A program made the translations under genes and the position numbers. Under the pieces are notes generated by a model. The model saw nothing but the letters and a program-made list of their open reading frames with translations, was not told the origin of the DNA and made no database searches. From contig JAEEWS010000025.1 of NCBI GenBank assembly GCA_016287765.1, forward strand, positions 1 to 38,563: a stretch of 38,563 bases of DNA. Direction: 5' to 3'. Numbering within the stretch: position 1 is the first letter of the stretch; each line of letters opens with the position of its first letter. Origin of the DNA: Lachnospiraceae bacterium (GTDB taxonomy: Bacteria > Bacillota_A > Clostridia > Lachnospirales > Lachnospiraceae). Positions 1 through 7,393 of this stretch are shown here, piece by piece.

Positions 1-1
1 G

Positions 2-133
2 GCACCTCCGCCGCCAGAGCAAATATCTAGGCCCCCAGAGCAAATATCCAGAAAGCGCAAATTTGTGCGTGTCTTAAAGAAGTTGCTACCCAGACGAATC
101 AAGGATCTTATTATAAAATGCGTTTATGCATAA
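2..133 (+). CDS. C-terminal tail of an upstream protein (5' end outside window)
   Basis: The second reading frame is open from the window edge to a TAA at 131-133 and gives 43 residues. The visible tail has a tandem repeat PPEQISR-PPEQISR, then a basic amphipathic stretch containing KRKFVRVLKKLLPRRIKDLI, ending CVYA. The repeat is also visible in the DNA as two copies of CCAGAGCAAATATC. The stop lies 15 bases before the next start, so the gene is probably in the same operon. A proline-rich linker followed by a basic amphipathic C-terminus would suit a membrane-associated glycan enzyme such as a glycosyltransferase, but no catalytic domain is visible and the function is unknown. Confidence 0.6.
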   Translation, partial: APPPPEQISRPPEQISRKRKFVRVLKKLLPRRIKDLIIKCVYA

Positions 134-148
134 GAGAGGAAAAGCTTT

Positions 149-1417
149 ATGAAATATGCAATTCTAGGGGCGGGAGTATCTGGTTTAAGTGTGGCCCGCA
201 TTCTTCACAGCCGCGGCAATGATGTTACGGTGTTTGAAAAAAATGCTTCTGTCGGTGGGCTAGCTCGTACTAGATTTTCTAAAGGCCGTCTGTATGATCC
301 GCATGGTGGTCATATTTTTAATTCAAAGCACAAAGAGGTAGTTGACTGGGTTTTTTCAATCTTACCCAAAGAAAACTGGCAGTATACAGAAAGAAACGCA
401 AAAATATATTTTGGTGGAAAATACGTATCCTATCCTTTTGAACTTTCATTGTGTGAACTTGATACAGAAGATGCAGTAGAGTGTGTTCTCGATTTCATGC
501 TATCACAGAACGGGTCGGAACCCGATAATTTTCGTGATTGGCTAACATGGAATTTTGGGGGTGGCATTGCTAACCGATATATGATTCCTTACAACGAAAA
601 GATTTGGTCATATCCATTGGAGAAAATGGAAACGCAATGGATGCAAGGAAAAATGCCATTACCAACGAAGAAGGAAATCCTTCGTTCTATATTGTTAAAA
701 GACCCAAAGGAACGTAAGATGCCTCATTCTACGTTTTATTATCCGCTAAATGGCGGAATTCAAACTTTGGTGGATGCTATGGCTGAAGGGTTAAAGATCA
801 ACAAGAACTTCGCAGTTAGCAGTATTGAAAAGAAAGATAATAAATGGTTTATAAATGGTGAAGGTCCATTTGAAAAGGTGATTAGCACAATTCCTCTGCC
901 GCTTTTGCCATCAGCTATGGATATTCCTGAAAAAGTTAAGAAGTGCATTAAAGATTTAAAGTACAACAGTCTAACGACGGTACTATTTGATTGCCCCAAA
1001 ACAGATATTACATGGTTGTATATTCCTTCACGTGAATATCGCTCACATCGTGTGGGATATCAGAGTGCATTGACACCATATGCCACGCCATTTACGGACA
1101 AAGGATGCGCGGCACTAGAAATAATTGGTAAGAAATTCGAAATTAATAGTGCTTTTGCAGGTGAGCACAATATTCTTCCAGCAGAAATTGGATTTAAAGA
1201 AGTGTTGGATTCGGAATTCACTGAGTTCGCATATGTGATTCATGATACAAACTATCGAAGAAATCTTAATGTGATATTTGATTATTTCAGTATGGATGAA
1301 TCATTTAAACTATTAGGGCGCTGGGGAACATGGAATTATAAGAACATGGATTTATGTATATTAGATGCAATTGAACTTGCGAATCAACTAGAGAGAAATG
1401 AAAGTGGCGGTAATTAA
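149..1417 (+). CDS. FAD-dependent amine-oxidase/UDP-galactopyranose mutase-like protein
   Basis: This is a 422-residue flavoprotein. The N-terminus is a dinucleotide-binding Rossmann motif (ILGAGVSGLSVA, residues 5-16), followed by the FAD-contacting FEKNASVGGLARTR and the HGGHIFN segment typical of the UDP-galactopyranose mutase/protoporphyrinogen-oxidase-like group found in glycan clusters. The region around YNEKIWSYP also resembles this group. It is preceded by GAGAGG (135-140) and followed two bases later by the heptose kinase gene, so it is operonic with nucleotide-heptose synthesis. Established members interconvert pyranose and furanose forms of NDP-sugars or oxidise/desaturate them. 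The substrate here cannot be read from sequence; a GDP-heptose or UDP-sugar mutase role is inference from context. Length is near the family norm and no truncation is seen. Confidence 0.75.
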   Translation: MKYAILGAGVSGLSVARILHSRGNDVTVFEKNASVGGLARTRFSKGRLYDPHGGHIFNSKHKEVVDWVFSILPKENWQYTERNAKIYFGGKYVSYPFELSLCELDTEDAVECVLDFMLSQNGSEPDNFRDWLTWNFGGGIANRYMIPYNEKIWSYPLEKMETQWMQGKMPLPTKKEILRSILLKDPKERKMPHSTFYYPLNGGIQTLVDAMAEGLKINKNFAVSSIEKKDNKWFINGEGPFEKVISTIPLPLLPSAMDIPEKVKKCIKDLKYNSLTTVLFDCPKTDITWLYIPSREYRSHRVGYQSALTPYATPFTDKGCAALEIIGKKFEINSAFAGEHNILPAEIGFKEVLDSEFTEFAYVIHDTNYRRNLNVIFDYFSMDESFKLLGRWGTWNYKNMDLCILDAIELANQLERNESGGN

Positions 1418-1419
1418 TT

Positions 1420-2424
1420 ATGATTTATACAAAAACACCGTTTCGCATGTCCTTTTTTGGAGGTGGAACAGATTATAAACCTTTTTTTGAAGAATATGGT
1501 GGAAGCGTAATTTCAACGACATTTGATAAATTCTGCTATGTTAGTGTACGTCATCTACCACGTTTTTTTAAATATCAAAATCAGTTAACTTATTCGAAGA
1601 TTGAAAAAACAGCCACAGTGGATGAAATTGAACATCCGATGGTTCGAAATGCTATGAAAATGCAGGATATGCATGAGCTCAGCATAGGTTATGAGGCAGA
1701 TTTACCTGCTCGTAGTGGACTGGGTAGTAGCAGTAGTTTTGCCGTTGGTCTATTAAATGCTTTTCATGCTCTTAAGGGACAGTATGCGGACAAAAAGCAG
1801 TTGGCAAAAGAAGCTATCATTCTTGAACGTGAGGTTTGCGCAGAAAGTGGTGGCTGGCAGGATCAAATTGCAGCAGCATATGGTGGATTAAACAGGATAT
1901 ATTTTAATTCCAATGGGTTTGAGGTTAATCCTATTATCATTCGAAAAGAGAGAAAAGACTTACTTAACGACAATCTTATGATGTTTTTTACCGGTTTTTC
2001 GAGAATTTCCAGCGAGATAGCAAAGGAACAGGTTAAAGCAACTAAAGACAAAACAGCTGAATTAAAAGAAATGCTTAAGCTTGTTGATGAAGGTGAGCGT
2101 ATCCTTACTGATCGCCATGGCAATATGGATGAGTTTGGACGCTTGCTGGATTATAGCTGGAAGCTTAAAAGAGGTCTTACAAACAAGGTGAGTACAGATA
2201 CTCTTGATTGTATTTACGATAAAGCTATTAAACATGGAGCGATTGGTGGTAAGCTGCTTGGAGCCGGAGGGGGAGGATTTTTTGTTTTCTACGTACCTAT
2301 AGAATACCAAGAAGCGGTTAAAAAGGAACTTAAAGATTTACTTTATATCCCTTTTAGATTTGAAGATGGGGGGACAAAAGTACTTTATTATCAGCCGGAA
2401 GATTATGTGATGGAGGAAAAATAA
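1420..2424 (+). CDS. hddA: D-glycero-alpha-D-manno-heptose 7-phosphate kinase (GHMP family)
   Basis: This 334-residue GHMP kinase would transfer phosphate from ATP to C1 of D-glycero-alpha-D-manno-heptose 7-phosphate, giving the 1,7-bisphosphate in the cytoplasm. The start TPFRMSFFGGGTDY is the family's motif 1. The ATP loop LPARSGLGSSSSFAVGLLNA (about residues 95-115) is motif 2, and GGKLLGAGGGGFFVFY near the C-terminus is motif 3. The FFGGGTD signature is typical of HddA/Fkp-type sugar kinases rather than galactokinase. It sits two bases after the flavoprotein stop and directly abuts the dehydratase start. With GmhA and the HddC-GmhB fusion further on, it completes the GDP-heptose route known from S-layer glycoprotein and capsule clusters. 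Confidence 0.88.
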   Translation: MIYTKTPFRMSFFGGGTDYKPFFEEYGGSVISTTFDKFCYVSVRHLPRFFKYQNQLTYSKIEKTATVDEIEHPMVRNAMKMQDMHELSIGYEADLPARSGLGSSSSFAVGLLNAFHALKGQYADKKQLAKEAIILEREVCAESGGWQDQIAAAYGGLNRIYFNSNGFEVNPIIIRKERKDLLNDNLMMFFTGFSRISSEIAKEQVKATKDKTAELKEMLKLVDEGERILTDRHGNMDEFGRLLDYSWKLKRGLTNKVSTDTLDCIYDKAIKHGAIGGKLLGAGGGGFFVFYVPIEYQEAVKKELKDLLYIPFRFEDGGTKVLYYQPEDYVMEEK

Positions 2425-3438
2425 ATGGCAAAGAGAGCATTGATTACCGGTATGACCGGAATGGTGGGTTCGCACCTTGCGGATTATATTTTGGAACATT
2501 CGGATTGGGATGTATACGGGATGCAACGTTGGAGAAGCCCTTTGGACAATATCATGCATCTTATGCCCCGGATTAATTCGGGGGACAGAGTTTTTGTAGA
2601 ATATGGTGACCTTAATGATATGTCAAGCTTATTAAATGTCCTTAATAAGGTTAAGCCTGACTATATCTTTCATCTTGCTGCTCAGAGTTATCCCCAGACA
2701 AGTTTTACAGCACCCATAGATACGCTTGGTACCAATATTTTAGGAACCTGTCGTCTCTTGGAGGCCGTGAAACAGCTGGGATTAGATCCTGTTATTCATG
2801 TATGCGCTTCAAGTGAGGTGTTTGGACGAGTAACGGCAGATAAGCTTCCGATTGATGAGGAATGTTGCTTTCAGCCGGCTTCTCCGTATGCAATCTCAAA
2901 GGTTGGAACTGATCTTGTTGGGCGTTTCTATGCGGAAGCATATGGGATGAAAGTAATGACTACCAGAATGTTTACACATACAGGCCCACGTCGTGGTGAC
3001 GTTTTCCATGAAAGTACCTTTGCAAAGCAGGTCGCCATGATCGAAGCAGGACTTCAAGAGCCTGTTATCAAGGTTGGTAATCTTGATTCATTACGTACGT
3101 ATGCGGATGTACGTGATGCCGTGCGGGCATATTTTATGCTGGTGACAGTAGATCCGATTCCGGGAGAGTATTACAACATAGGTGGTAGTTACACATGCAA
3201 AGTGGGAGATACTTTACAGTTTATGATCGATCATTCTACAATGAAAGATAAGATAAAGGTTCAGGTTGACCCCGCTCGTCTTCGTCCGATAGATGCCGAT
3301 CTTCAGGTACCTAATTGCGAAAAGTTTAAGAAGCATAGTGGTTGGGAACCTCAGATTTCTTACGAGCAGACTATGCTTGATCTTCTTAATTATTGGCGTG
3401 ATAGAGTAAAAACTACCGGAACGTATATCGACAGGTGA
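2425..3438 (+). CDS. GDP-D-glycero-D-manno-heptose 4,6-dehydratase-like SDR (GDP-mannose 4,6-dehydratase family)
   Basis: This extended short-chain dehydrogenase of 337 residues has an N-terminal TGMTGMVGSH NAD(P)-binding loop, a YGDLND segment, HLAAQS, an S-S-E triad segment (CASSEVFG) and catalytic Y-A-I-S-K (about residue 155). MFTHTGPRRGD matches the substrate loop of GDP-mannose 4,6-dehydratases. It is clearly different from the canonical Gmd at 14678, and resembles the WcbK/DmhA group that acts on GDP-manno-heptose. It would make a GDP-6-deoxy-4-keto-heptose. The start abuts the hddA stop and GGAGG lies 12-8 bases upstream. Heptose as the substrate is inferred from the neighbouring GmhA/HddA/HddC set; GDP-mannose or another NDP-sugar remains possible. 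Confidence 0.75.
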   Translation: MAKRALITGMTGMVGSHLADYILEHSDWDVYGMQRWRSPLDNIMHLMPRINSGDRVFVEYGDLNDMSSLLNVLNKVKPDYIFHLAAQSYPQTSFTAPIDTLGTNILGTCRLLEAVKQLGLDPVIHVCASSEVFGRVTADKLPIDEECCFQPASPYAISKVGTDLVGRFYAEAYGMKVMTTRMFTHTGPRRGDVFHESTFAKQVAMIEAGLQEPVIKVGNLDSLRTYADVRDAVRAYFMLVTVDPIPGEYYNIGGSYTCKVGDTLQFMIDHSTMKDKIKVQVDPARLRPIDADLQVPNCEKFKKHSGWEPQISYEQTMLDLLNYWRDRVKTTGTYIDR

Positions 3439-3443
3439 TAAAT

Positions 3444-3788
3444 ATGCTTAAAATATTTAAAACAGATTTCCATTTTGAGGATGAGCGTGGTACTATAAAC
3501 CAGCTCATCCATGATGGATATAAGCAGATTAATGTTATTACCAGTAAAAAAGGCGTCATTCGGGGGAATCATTTTCATAAATTGAATAATGAAGCGTTTT
3601 ATGTCGTTTCAGGGGCGCTTGAAGTTACTGTAAACGGAGAAACTCATACGTTTAGTTCGGGCGATTTTTTTGGAATTGAACCGAATGATATGCACAGTTT
3701 CTTTTACTTGGAAGATACGATACTTGTAAGTATGTATTCAAGTGGAGTTGAACTTTCTGACGGAAGTAAAGACATATATACGGAGTAA
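3444..3788 (+). CDS. Cupin-fold sugar epimerase/isomerase-like protein
   Basis: This small 114-residue cupin has motif 1 GNHFHKLNNEAFYVVSG (metal ligands H-x-H and E) and motif 2 DFFGIEPNDMHSFFY. It resembles the C-terminal cupin of CapF-type enzymes and the WxcM/FdtA ketoisomerase group more than RmlC. A role on the 4-keto nucleotide sugar made by the preceding dehydratase is likely (3/5-epimerisation or keto-isomerisation). I chose the ATG at 3444, with AGGTGA just upstream. An in-frame GTG at 3435 overlaps the previous stop and could be used instead, adding three residues. It is co-transcribed with the dehydratase. Confidence 0.65.
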   Translation: MLKIFKTDFHFEDERGTINQLIHDGYKQINVITSKKGVIRGNHFHKLNNEAFYVVSGALEVTVNGETHTFSSGDFFGIEPNDMHSFFYLEDTILVSMYSSGVELSDGSKDIYTE

Positions 3789-3815
3789 TAAAGTAAGCAT
3801 AAAGGAGAAAAGGCT

Positions 3816-4700
3816 TTGTACGTTGTTGTCGGCGCTAATGGTTTTTTGGGTGCATATTTTATAAAAAACATTCTTGAAATGACAAATGAGAGTGTCCTGG
3901 CTATCGCACGTCATAAAGGGCAGGATTATGGGAGTCGTGTTGAATGGGCAGAATGTGATGTGACGAATGAAAGGGATGTTACCTTACTTAATGAAAATTG
4001 GTTAAAAAGAAGTGAAAATAATAAAGTTCTTTTTCTTGCGGCATATCATCATCCAGATTTGGTCGAGAAGAATCCGAGAATAGCATGGGACACAAATGTT
4101 ACATCGCTTTCGCGTTTTATGAATATGGCGGACAAGGTAACTAAATTCTATTATCCGTCTACTGATAGCGTTTACGGGGAAGGTGGTGTAGAACACAGGT
4201 TTAAAGAAAATGAGGATTTACATCCTGTGAATCGTTACGGAATCCAAAAAACAGTAGCAGAGAAACTTGTCGTTTCTTATGGGTATAATGTTGTTCGTTT
4301 TCCTTTTCTGATCGGTCCAAGTATTGTTACACACAAAAAGCATTTTTACGATACAATTGTCGAAGCGCTTCTTGCCGGAAAGCCTTTTGAAATGTTTTCA
4401 GATTCCTACCGTTCTACAATAAGTTTTGATACAGCGGCTAAACTCACGATTGAGCTCATGGAAACTAAAGAGAGTGTGCCGCAAATCCTTAATGTTTGCG
4501 GTGATAAAGCGTATTCAAAGTATGATGTCGGCATAAAGATTGCTGAAAAATTGGGCGTATCAAAGGATTTGGTTGTTCCGATATCAATCAATGGTTCAGA
4601 AGGTATTTTTGAGGCAAAAAGAGCTAGCAGTACTGTAATGGATAATTCCTTGTTGTTGGATGTTTTGAATAAAAGGGAAGGTATAGGCTTGAGTATTTAG
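3816..4700 (+). CDS. NAD(P)-dependent epimerase/reductase (RmlD-like SDR)
   Basis: This 294-residue extended SDR begins at a TTG codon, supported by an AAAGGAG ribosome binding site at 3801-3807. The Rossmann motif VVGANGFLGAYF is at the very N-terminus, so no longer start is needed. The catalytic Y-G-I-Q-K sits in NRYGIQKTVAEK and the upstream serine in STDSVYGEGG. The family includes RmlD-type 4-keto reductases and NDP-sugar epimerases. As the last gene before the interrupting cassette, and downstream of a 4,6-dehydratase and a cupin, it is the best candidate for the C4-reductase that finishes a deoxyheptose (role inferred). Only a weak hairpin follows the stop. Confidence 0.7.
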   Translation: MYVVVGANGFLGAYFIKNILEMTNESVLAIARHKGQDYGSRVEWAECDVTNERDVTLLNENWLKRSENNKVLFLAAYHHPDLVEKNPRIAWDTNVTSLSRFMNMADKVTKFYYPSTDSVYGEGGVEHRFKENEDLHPVNRYGIQKTVAEKLVVSYGYNVVRFPFLIGPSIVTHKKHFYDTIVEALLAGKPFEMFSDSYRSTISFDTAAKLTIELMETKESVPQILNVCGDKAYSKYDVGIKIAEKLGVSKDLVVPISINGSEGIFEAKRASSTVMDNSLLLDVLNKREGIGLSI

Positions 4701-4720
4701 AAGATTTATGAGTTTTTCAG

Positions 4721-4756
4721 CTTCTTCTGTGAAAACAAGAAGACGATGATTTTTTG
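4721..4756 (+). terminator. Weak stem-loop plus T-run after the SDR gene
   Basis: CTTCTT (4721-4726) pairs with AAGAAG (4737-4742) across a 10-base loop, and a run of six T begins at 4750. The stem is short and A/T-rich, so termination would be partial at best. It lies exactly where the glycan operon meets the inserted regulator/protease cassette. Confidence 0.3.
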
Positions 4757-4850
4757 ATATAATGTTCCAAACTTTAGGGAAAGGATTATCGTTGAAATCC
4801 TTGCGAGAAATGTTGACATTTCGGATAGTGGGAGAGTTGAGAAAATTTAC

Positions 4851-4879
4851 TTGATTTTAATCTATAGAGAGTATATAAT
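4851..4879 (+). promoter_or_regulatory. Sigma-A-type promoter for the regulator-protease-PIN cassette
   Basis: TTGATT (4851-4856) and TATAAT (4874-4879) are separated by 17 bases, close to the ideal sigma-A arrangement. The spacer is A/T-rich. It lies 81 bases before the preferred start of the first cassette gene, so the cassette can be expressed independently of the glycan genes. A further 7-bp hairpin (AAGGATT/AATCCTT, 4781-4802) lies upstream with no clear role. Confidence 0.65.
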
Positions 4880-4959
4880 GTATTCTCCTAAATTGTCCGA
4901 TATTATTATTGTAGTATTATATTATGATCATGTTTACGAAAAAAGGAAAGGTGAATGGT

Positions 4960-5307
4960 ATGTCACATTATATTGGCAAAGAATTTTCATCAAGAATGGA
5001 TTCTTTGGGACTCAATAGCTCTTCTTTGGCGGACATGACTTTTATGAGTAAGGAATCCATCAATCGGATTATCAATGATGAGATCGTGTATGAAGATATT
5101 GATGAGTTTGATATGTCATTGATCTGTAATGTGTTGCATTGCGATCCTTTGTTTTTTGTGGACGAAGACGTCAGAAAGAATGATTTGTTATATTCTACGA
5201 TGAACAGAGGCGAAGATACGGTTAAATCCAGAATTGTAAAGGCTAAGATTCAGGATTATATGAACGATTTTTCATTTCTTGAGAGGGTCAGATTGGGGAA
5301 AGAGTGA
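4960..5307 (+). CDS. Small XRE/antitoxin-like regulator
   Basis: This 115-residue protein of mostly helical character has a segment LGLNSSSLADMTFMSKESINRII that fits a helix-turn-helix of XRE type: 'Ser-Leu-Ala-Asp-Met-Thr' then 'Ser-Lys-Glu-Ser-Ile-Asn-Arg'. ImmA/IrrE-type proteases are commonly encoded directly after such regulators. I chose the ATG at 4960 because AAAGGTGA lies just upstream. In-frame ATGs at 4924 and 4930 lack a convincing ribosome binding site. The stop overlaps the protease start, implying translational coupling. It is probably the DNA-binding or antitoxin partner of the cassette; HTH assignment is moderate because the sequence is divergent. Confidence 0.55.
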   Translation: MSHYIGKEFSSRMDSLGLNSSSLADMTFMSKESINRIINDEIVYEDIDEFDMSLICNVLHCDPLFFVDEDVRKNDLLYSTMNRGEDTVKSRIVKAKIQDYMNDFSFLERVRLGKE

Positions 5308-6080
5308 ATTATATGAGAGATGATTCATTAACAAAGAAGATACTTGATGCAGTAAAAAAAGCCAAGGAGATTTTTGATATAGAAAATTTTCCTGGCGATT
5401 TTTTTACCCATATAGAAAACGGTGGATATGCTGAAAAGAACAAGATACTACTTTTCAGAGAAGATATTGATAGATTGTCTGGTTTTATAGGGTATGGAAA
5501 GGCAGGTTACACAGCTATATGCATCAATTATAAAAGATCTGTGGGACATCAGAACTTTACTCTTGCGCATGAAATAGGGCATTGGATGATGCATAGGGGG
5601 AAAAATATTTCGGATACGCAAGATGTGTTTTGGAGTAATGAGGATATTGAGTTGGAGGCCAGCCGCTTCGCACGTGAGTTGCTGTATCCCGAGCAGATGC
5701 TGATAGCTGATTGCCATGAGGCAATACTAAATGGATATTTTGATGAAAACAAAAGAGTTGAACTCGGAAAATATGTGGATGAACTGTGCCACAAGTATTG
5801 GGTAAGCTTTGAACTTGTGCTTAAATCCTTGCTTTACAAGGTAAAAAAGGCGAATCGATATAGCGTGATCAGAAAAGAAATCGAGAAAGCTTCGGGCAAG
5901 ACAATATCCGAGTTGTATGAAAGGAGTTTTTATGTACCTGATCCGCAGATGGTTTGTTACAAACAATACAGTAAACCTTATAGGGAAATGGAAAAAAAAG
6001 TTTTAGAACTTGTTAAGCAAAAAAAAATTGGGGAGGCTACAGGAGAAGCCATTTTACTAAGAAATAAGTCGGGGGACTAG
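5304..6080 (+). CDS. ImmA/IrrE-family zinc metallo-endopeptidase
   Basis: This 258-residue protein has the zinc-protease motif HEIGHWMMH (around residue 89), with downstream glutamates in IELEASRFARELLYP forming the usual E-x-x-A-x-x-F-A-x-x-L-L-x-P signature. Members cleave repressors or antitoxins to switch on mobile elements or stress genes, so the natural substrate is probably the regulator encoded just upstream (inference). The start is GTG at 5304, overlapping the regulator's stop; ATG at 5313 is an equally reasonable start nine bases later. The following PIN-like gene begins two bases after the stop, so the three genes form one unit. Confidence 0.85.
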   Translation: MNYMRDDSLTKKILDAVKKAKEIFDIENFPGDFFTHIENGGYAEKNKILLFREDIDRLSGFIGYGKAGYTAICINYKRSVGHQNFTLAHEIGHWMMHRGKNISDTQDVFWSNEDIELEASRFARELLYPEQMLIADCHEAILNGYFDENKRVELGKYVDELCHKYWVSFELVLKSLLYKVKKANRYSVIRKEIEKASGKTISELYERSFYVPDPQMVCYKQYSKPYREMEKKVLELVKQKKIGEATGEAILLRNKSGD

Positions 6081-6082
6081 CA

Positions 6083-6652
6083 ATGTATTATCTTGTTGAT
6101 ACAAATGTTTATATTCATGTTATCAATGACTGCATGTATTCTGTAGCAAAAAAGTGTTGTGACAAAGATTGCAAAATAACTATCACGGAAACTATTCTAA
6201 GTGAATTGGAACCAGGGACTGATAAAGTTGAAGAAGATCCGTCTTTAAGAGATGTATTTGTTAACGTTGAGAATCTTGTAACGGGGAAAATGGGGACTAA
6301 GCTAATTCGATTGATCAGCGTTGCTGACGTTCCGGGGGCAAAGGAAAAATACAAAAGTATAAGATCTCGTTACTATTCTTGGATGAAAGAGCCTCAATAC
6401 CTGAAAAAATTAGTTGACGAGGGGAAAATTTCTAAAGAAGACATCGGAAAAACATCTTTCAGAAACAAGGATAAAGGTGAATGTGAATTGATTGCAATTG
6501 CGTTGGCTGCACTTGGGCAATATGCCATCGTTTCGGAGGATGTCGGAAGGGTATTCTTGCATCCGTGGATTAACATATTTGATCTATGTGCGCGTACTGA
6601 GGGTGTTACAGTTCAATCAGGGGGAGAATGGTTAAAAACAATAGGAGAGTGA
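6083..6652 (+). CDS. PIN-like DUF4411-family protein (putative ribonuclease toxin)
   Basis: This 189-residue protein opens with YYLVDTNVYIHV, a PIN-domain first motif with the metal-binding Asp. Acidic positions follow in the expected order: E in TETILSELE, then KDKGECELIAIALAA, then IVSEDVG. That is the four-acid layout of PIN nucleases. The DUF4411 label comes from recall of families that travel with ImmA/IrrE proteases; I cannot check it here. PIN proteins often are RNA-cutting toxins. The position after a regulator and protease supports a toxin-antitoxin-like or defence module. The C-terminus WLKTIGE looks complete. Confidence 0.7.
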   Translation: MYYLVDTNVYIHVINDCMYSVAKKCCDKDCKITITETILSELEPGTDKVEEDPSLRDVFVNVENLVTGKMGTKLIRLISVADVPGAKEKYKSIRSRYYSWMKEPQYLKKLVDEGKISKEDIGKTSFRNKDKGECELIAIALAALGQYAIVSEDVGRVFLHPWINIFDLCARTEGVTVQSGGEWLKTIGE

Positions 6653-6733
6653 TTCTTTTGCTCTTTCGTAGAAGCTTTTACTATCGAAAAGGCAGAATAT
6701 ACAGAACATATCATCCGTCGGAAAGGGAACATA

Positions 6734-7393
6734 ATGGAACAAAAACTTATAAAACATATAGATCTGCTGATTGAGCGTTATCCTTCGCTTTCGGCGTGTT
6801 ATGAAGACATTGTTAAGGCTTACGTAATCCTCGAGGAATGCTATGTTAATGATCACAAGTTATTGATTGCGGGCAATGGCGGATCGGCTGCTGATTCCGA
6901 ACATATAGCTGGAGAGCTTATGAAGAGATTTAAGTTGGCGCGTCCTGTGCCGAAGGAATTTGCAGATAAAATGAAAGCAATTGACAGCGTTAGAGGCGAA
7001 AACCTTGCTAAGAATCTTGAACGTGGACTTATGGCTATTCCACTTGTTGCTCATGAAGCACTTTCAACCGCATATATCAATGATGTGGATGGACTTGGTG
7101 TTTTCGCACAACAGCTTTATGGCTTTGGACGGCCGGGAGATGTTTTTCTTGGGATATCGACATCAGGTAACAGTAAGAATGTTATAAGCGCGTCTGTAGT
7201 AGCCAGAGCGCTTGGAATAAAGGTTATTGCACTGACAGGAAGAAAAGGCGGTGAATTGGCTCAGGTTGCGGACGTCGCTATTCGTGTGCCGGAGGATGAA
7301 ACCTATATGATACAGGAACTGCATTTGCCGGTTTATCATTGCCTGTGTCTAATGCTTGAAGACAGGTTTTTTGGAGAAGGAAATAGAGAATGA
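6734..7393 (+). CDS. gmhA: Sedoheptulose 7-phosphate isomerase (SIS domain)
   Basis: This 219-residue SIS-domain protein converts sedoheptulose 7-phosphate into D-glycero-D-manno-heptose 7-phosphate, the first committed step of nucleotide-heptose synthesis. Family signatures are GNGGSAADSEHIAGELMKRF (about residues 50-69), GISTSGNSKNVISA for phosphate binding, and ETYMIQELHLPVYHCLC near the end, which carries conserved Gln/Glu/His active-site residues. The start has AAAGGGAA upstream. The stop overlaps the next start in ATGA, so the fused guanylyltransferase/phosphatase is translationally coupled. It lies beyond the inserted protease/PIN cassette, although its pathway partner hddA lies before it. 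Confidence 0.9.
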   Translation: MEQKLIKHIDLLIERYPSLSACYEDIVKAYVILEECYVNDHKLLIAGNGGSAADSEHIAGELMKRFKLARPVPKEFADKMKAIDSVRGENLAKNLERGLMAIPLVAHEALSTAYINDVDGLGVFAQQLYGFGRPGDVFLGISTSGNSKNVISASVVARALGIKVIALTGRKGGELAQVADVAIRVPEDETYMIQELHLPVYHCLCLMLEDRFFGEGNRE

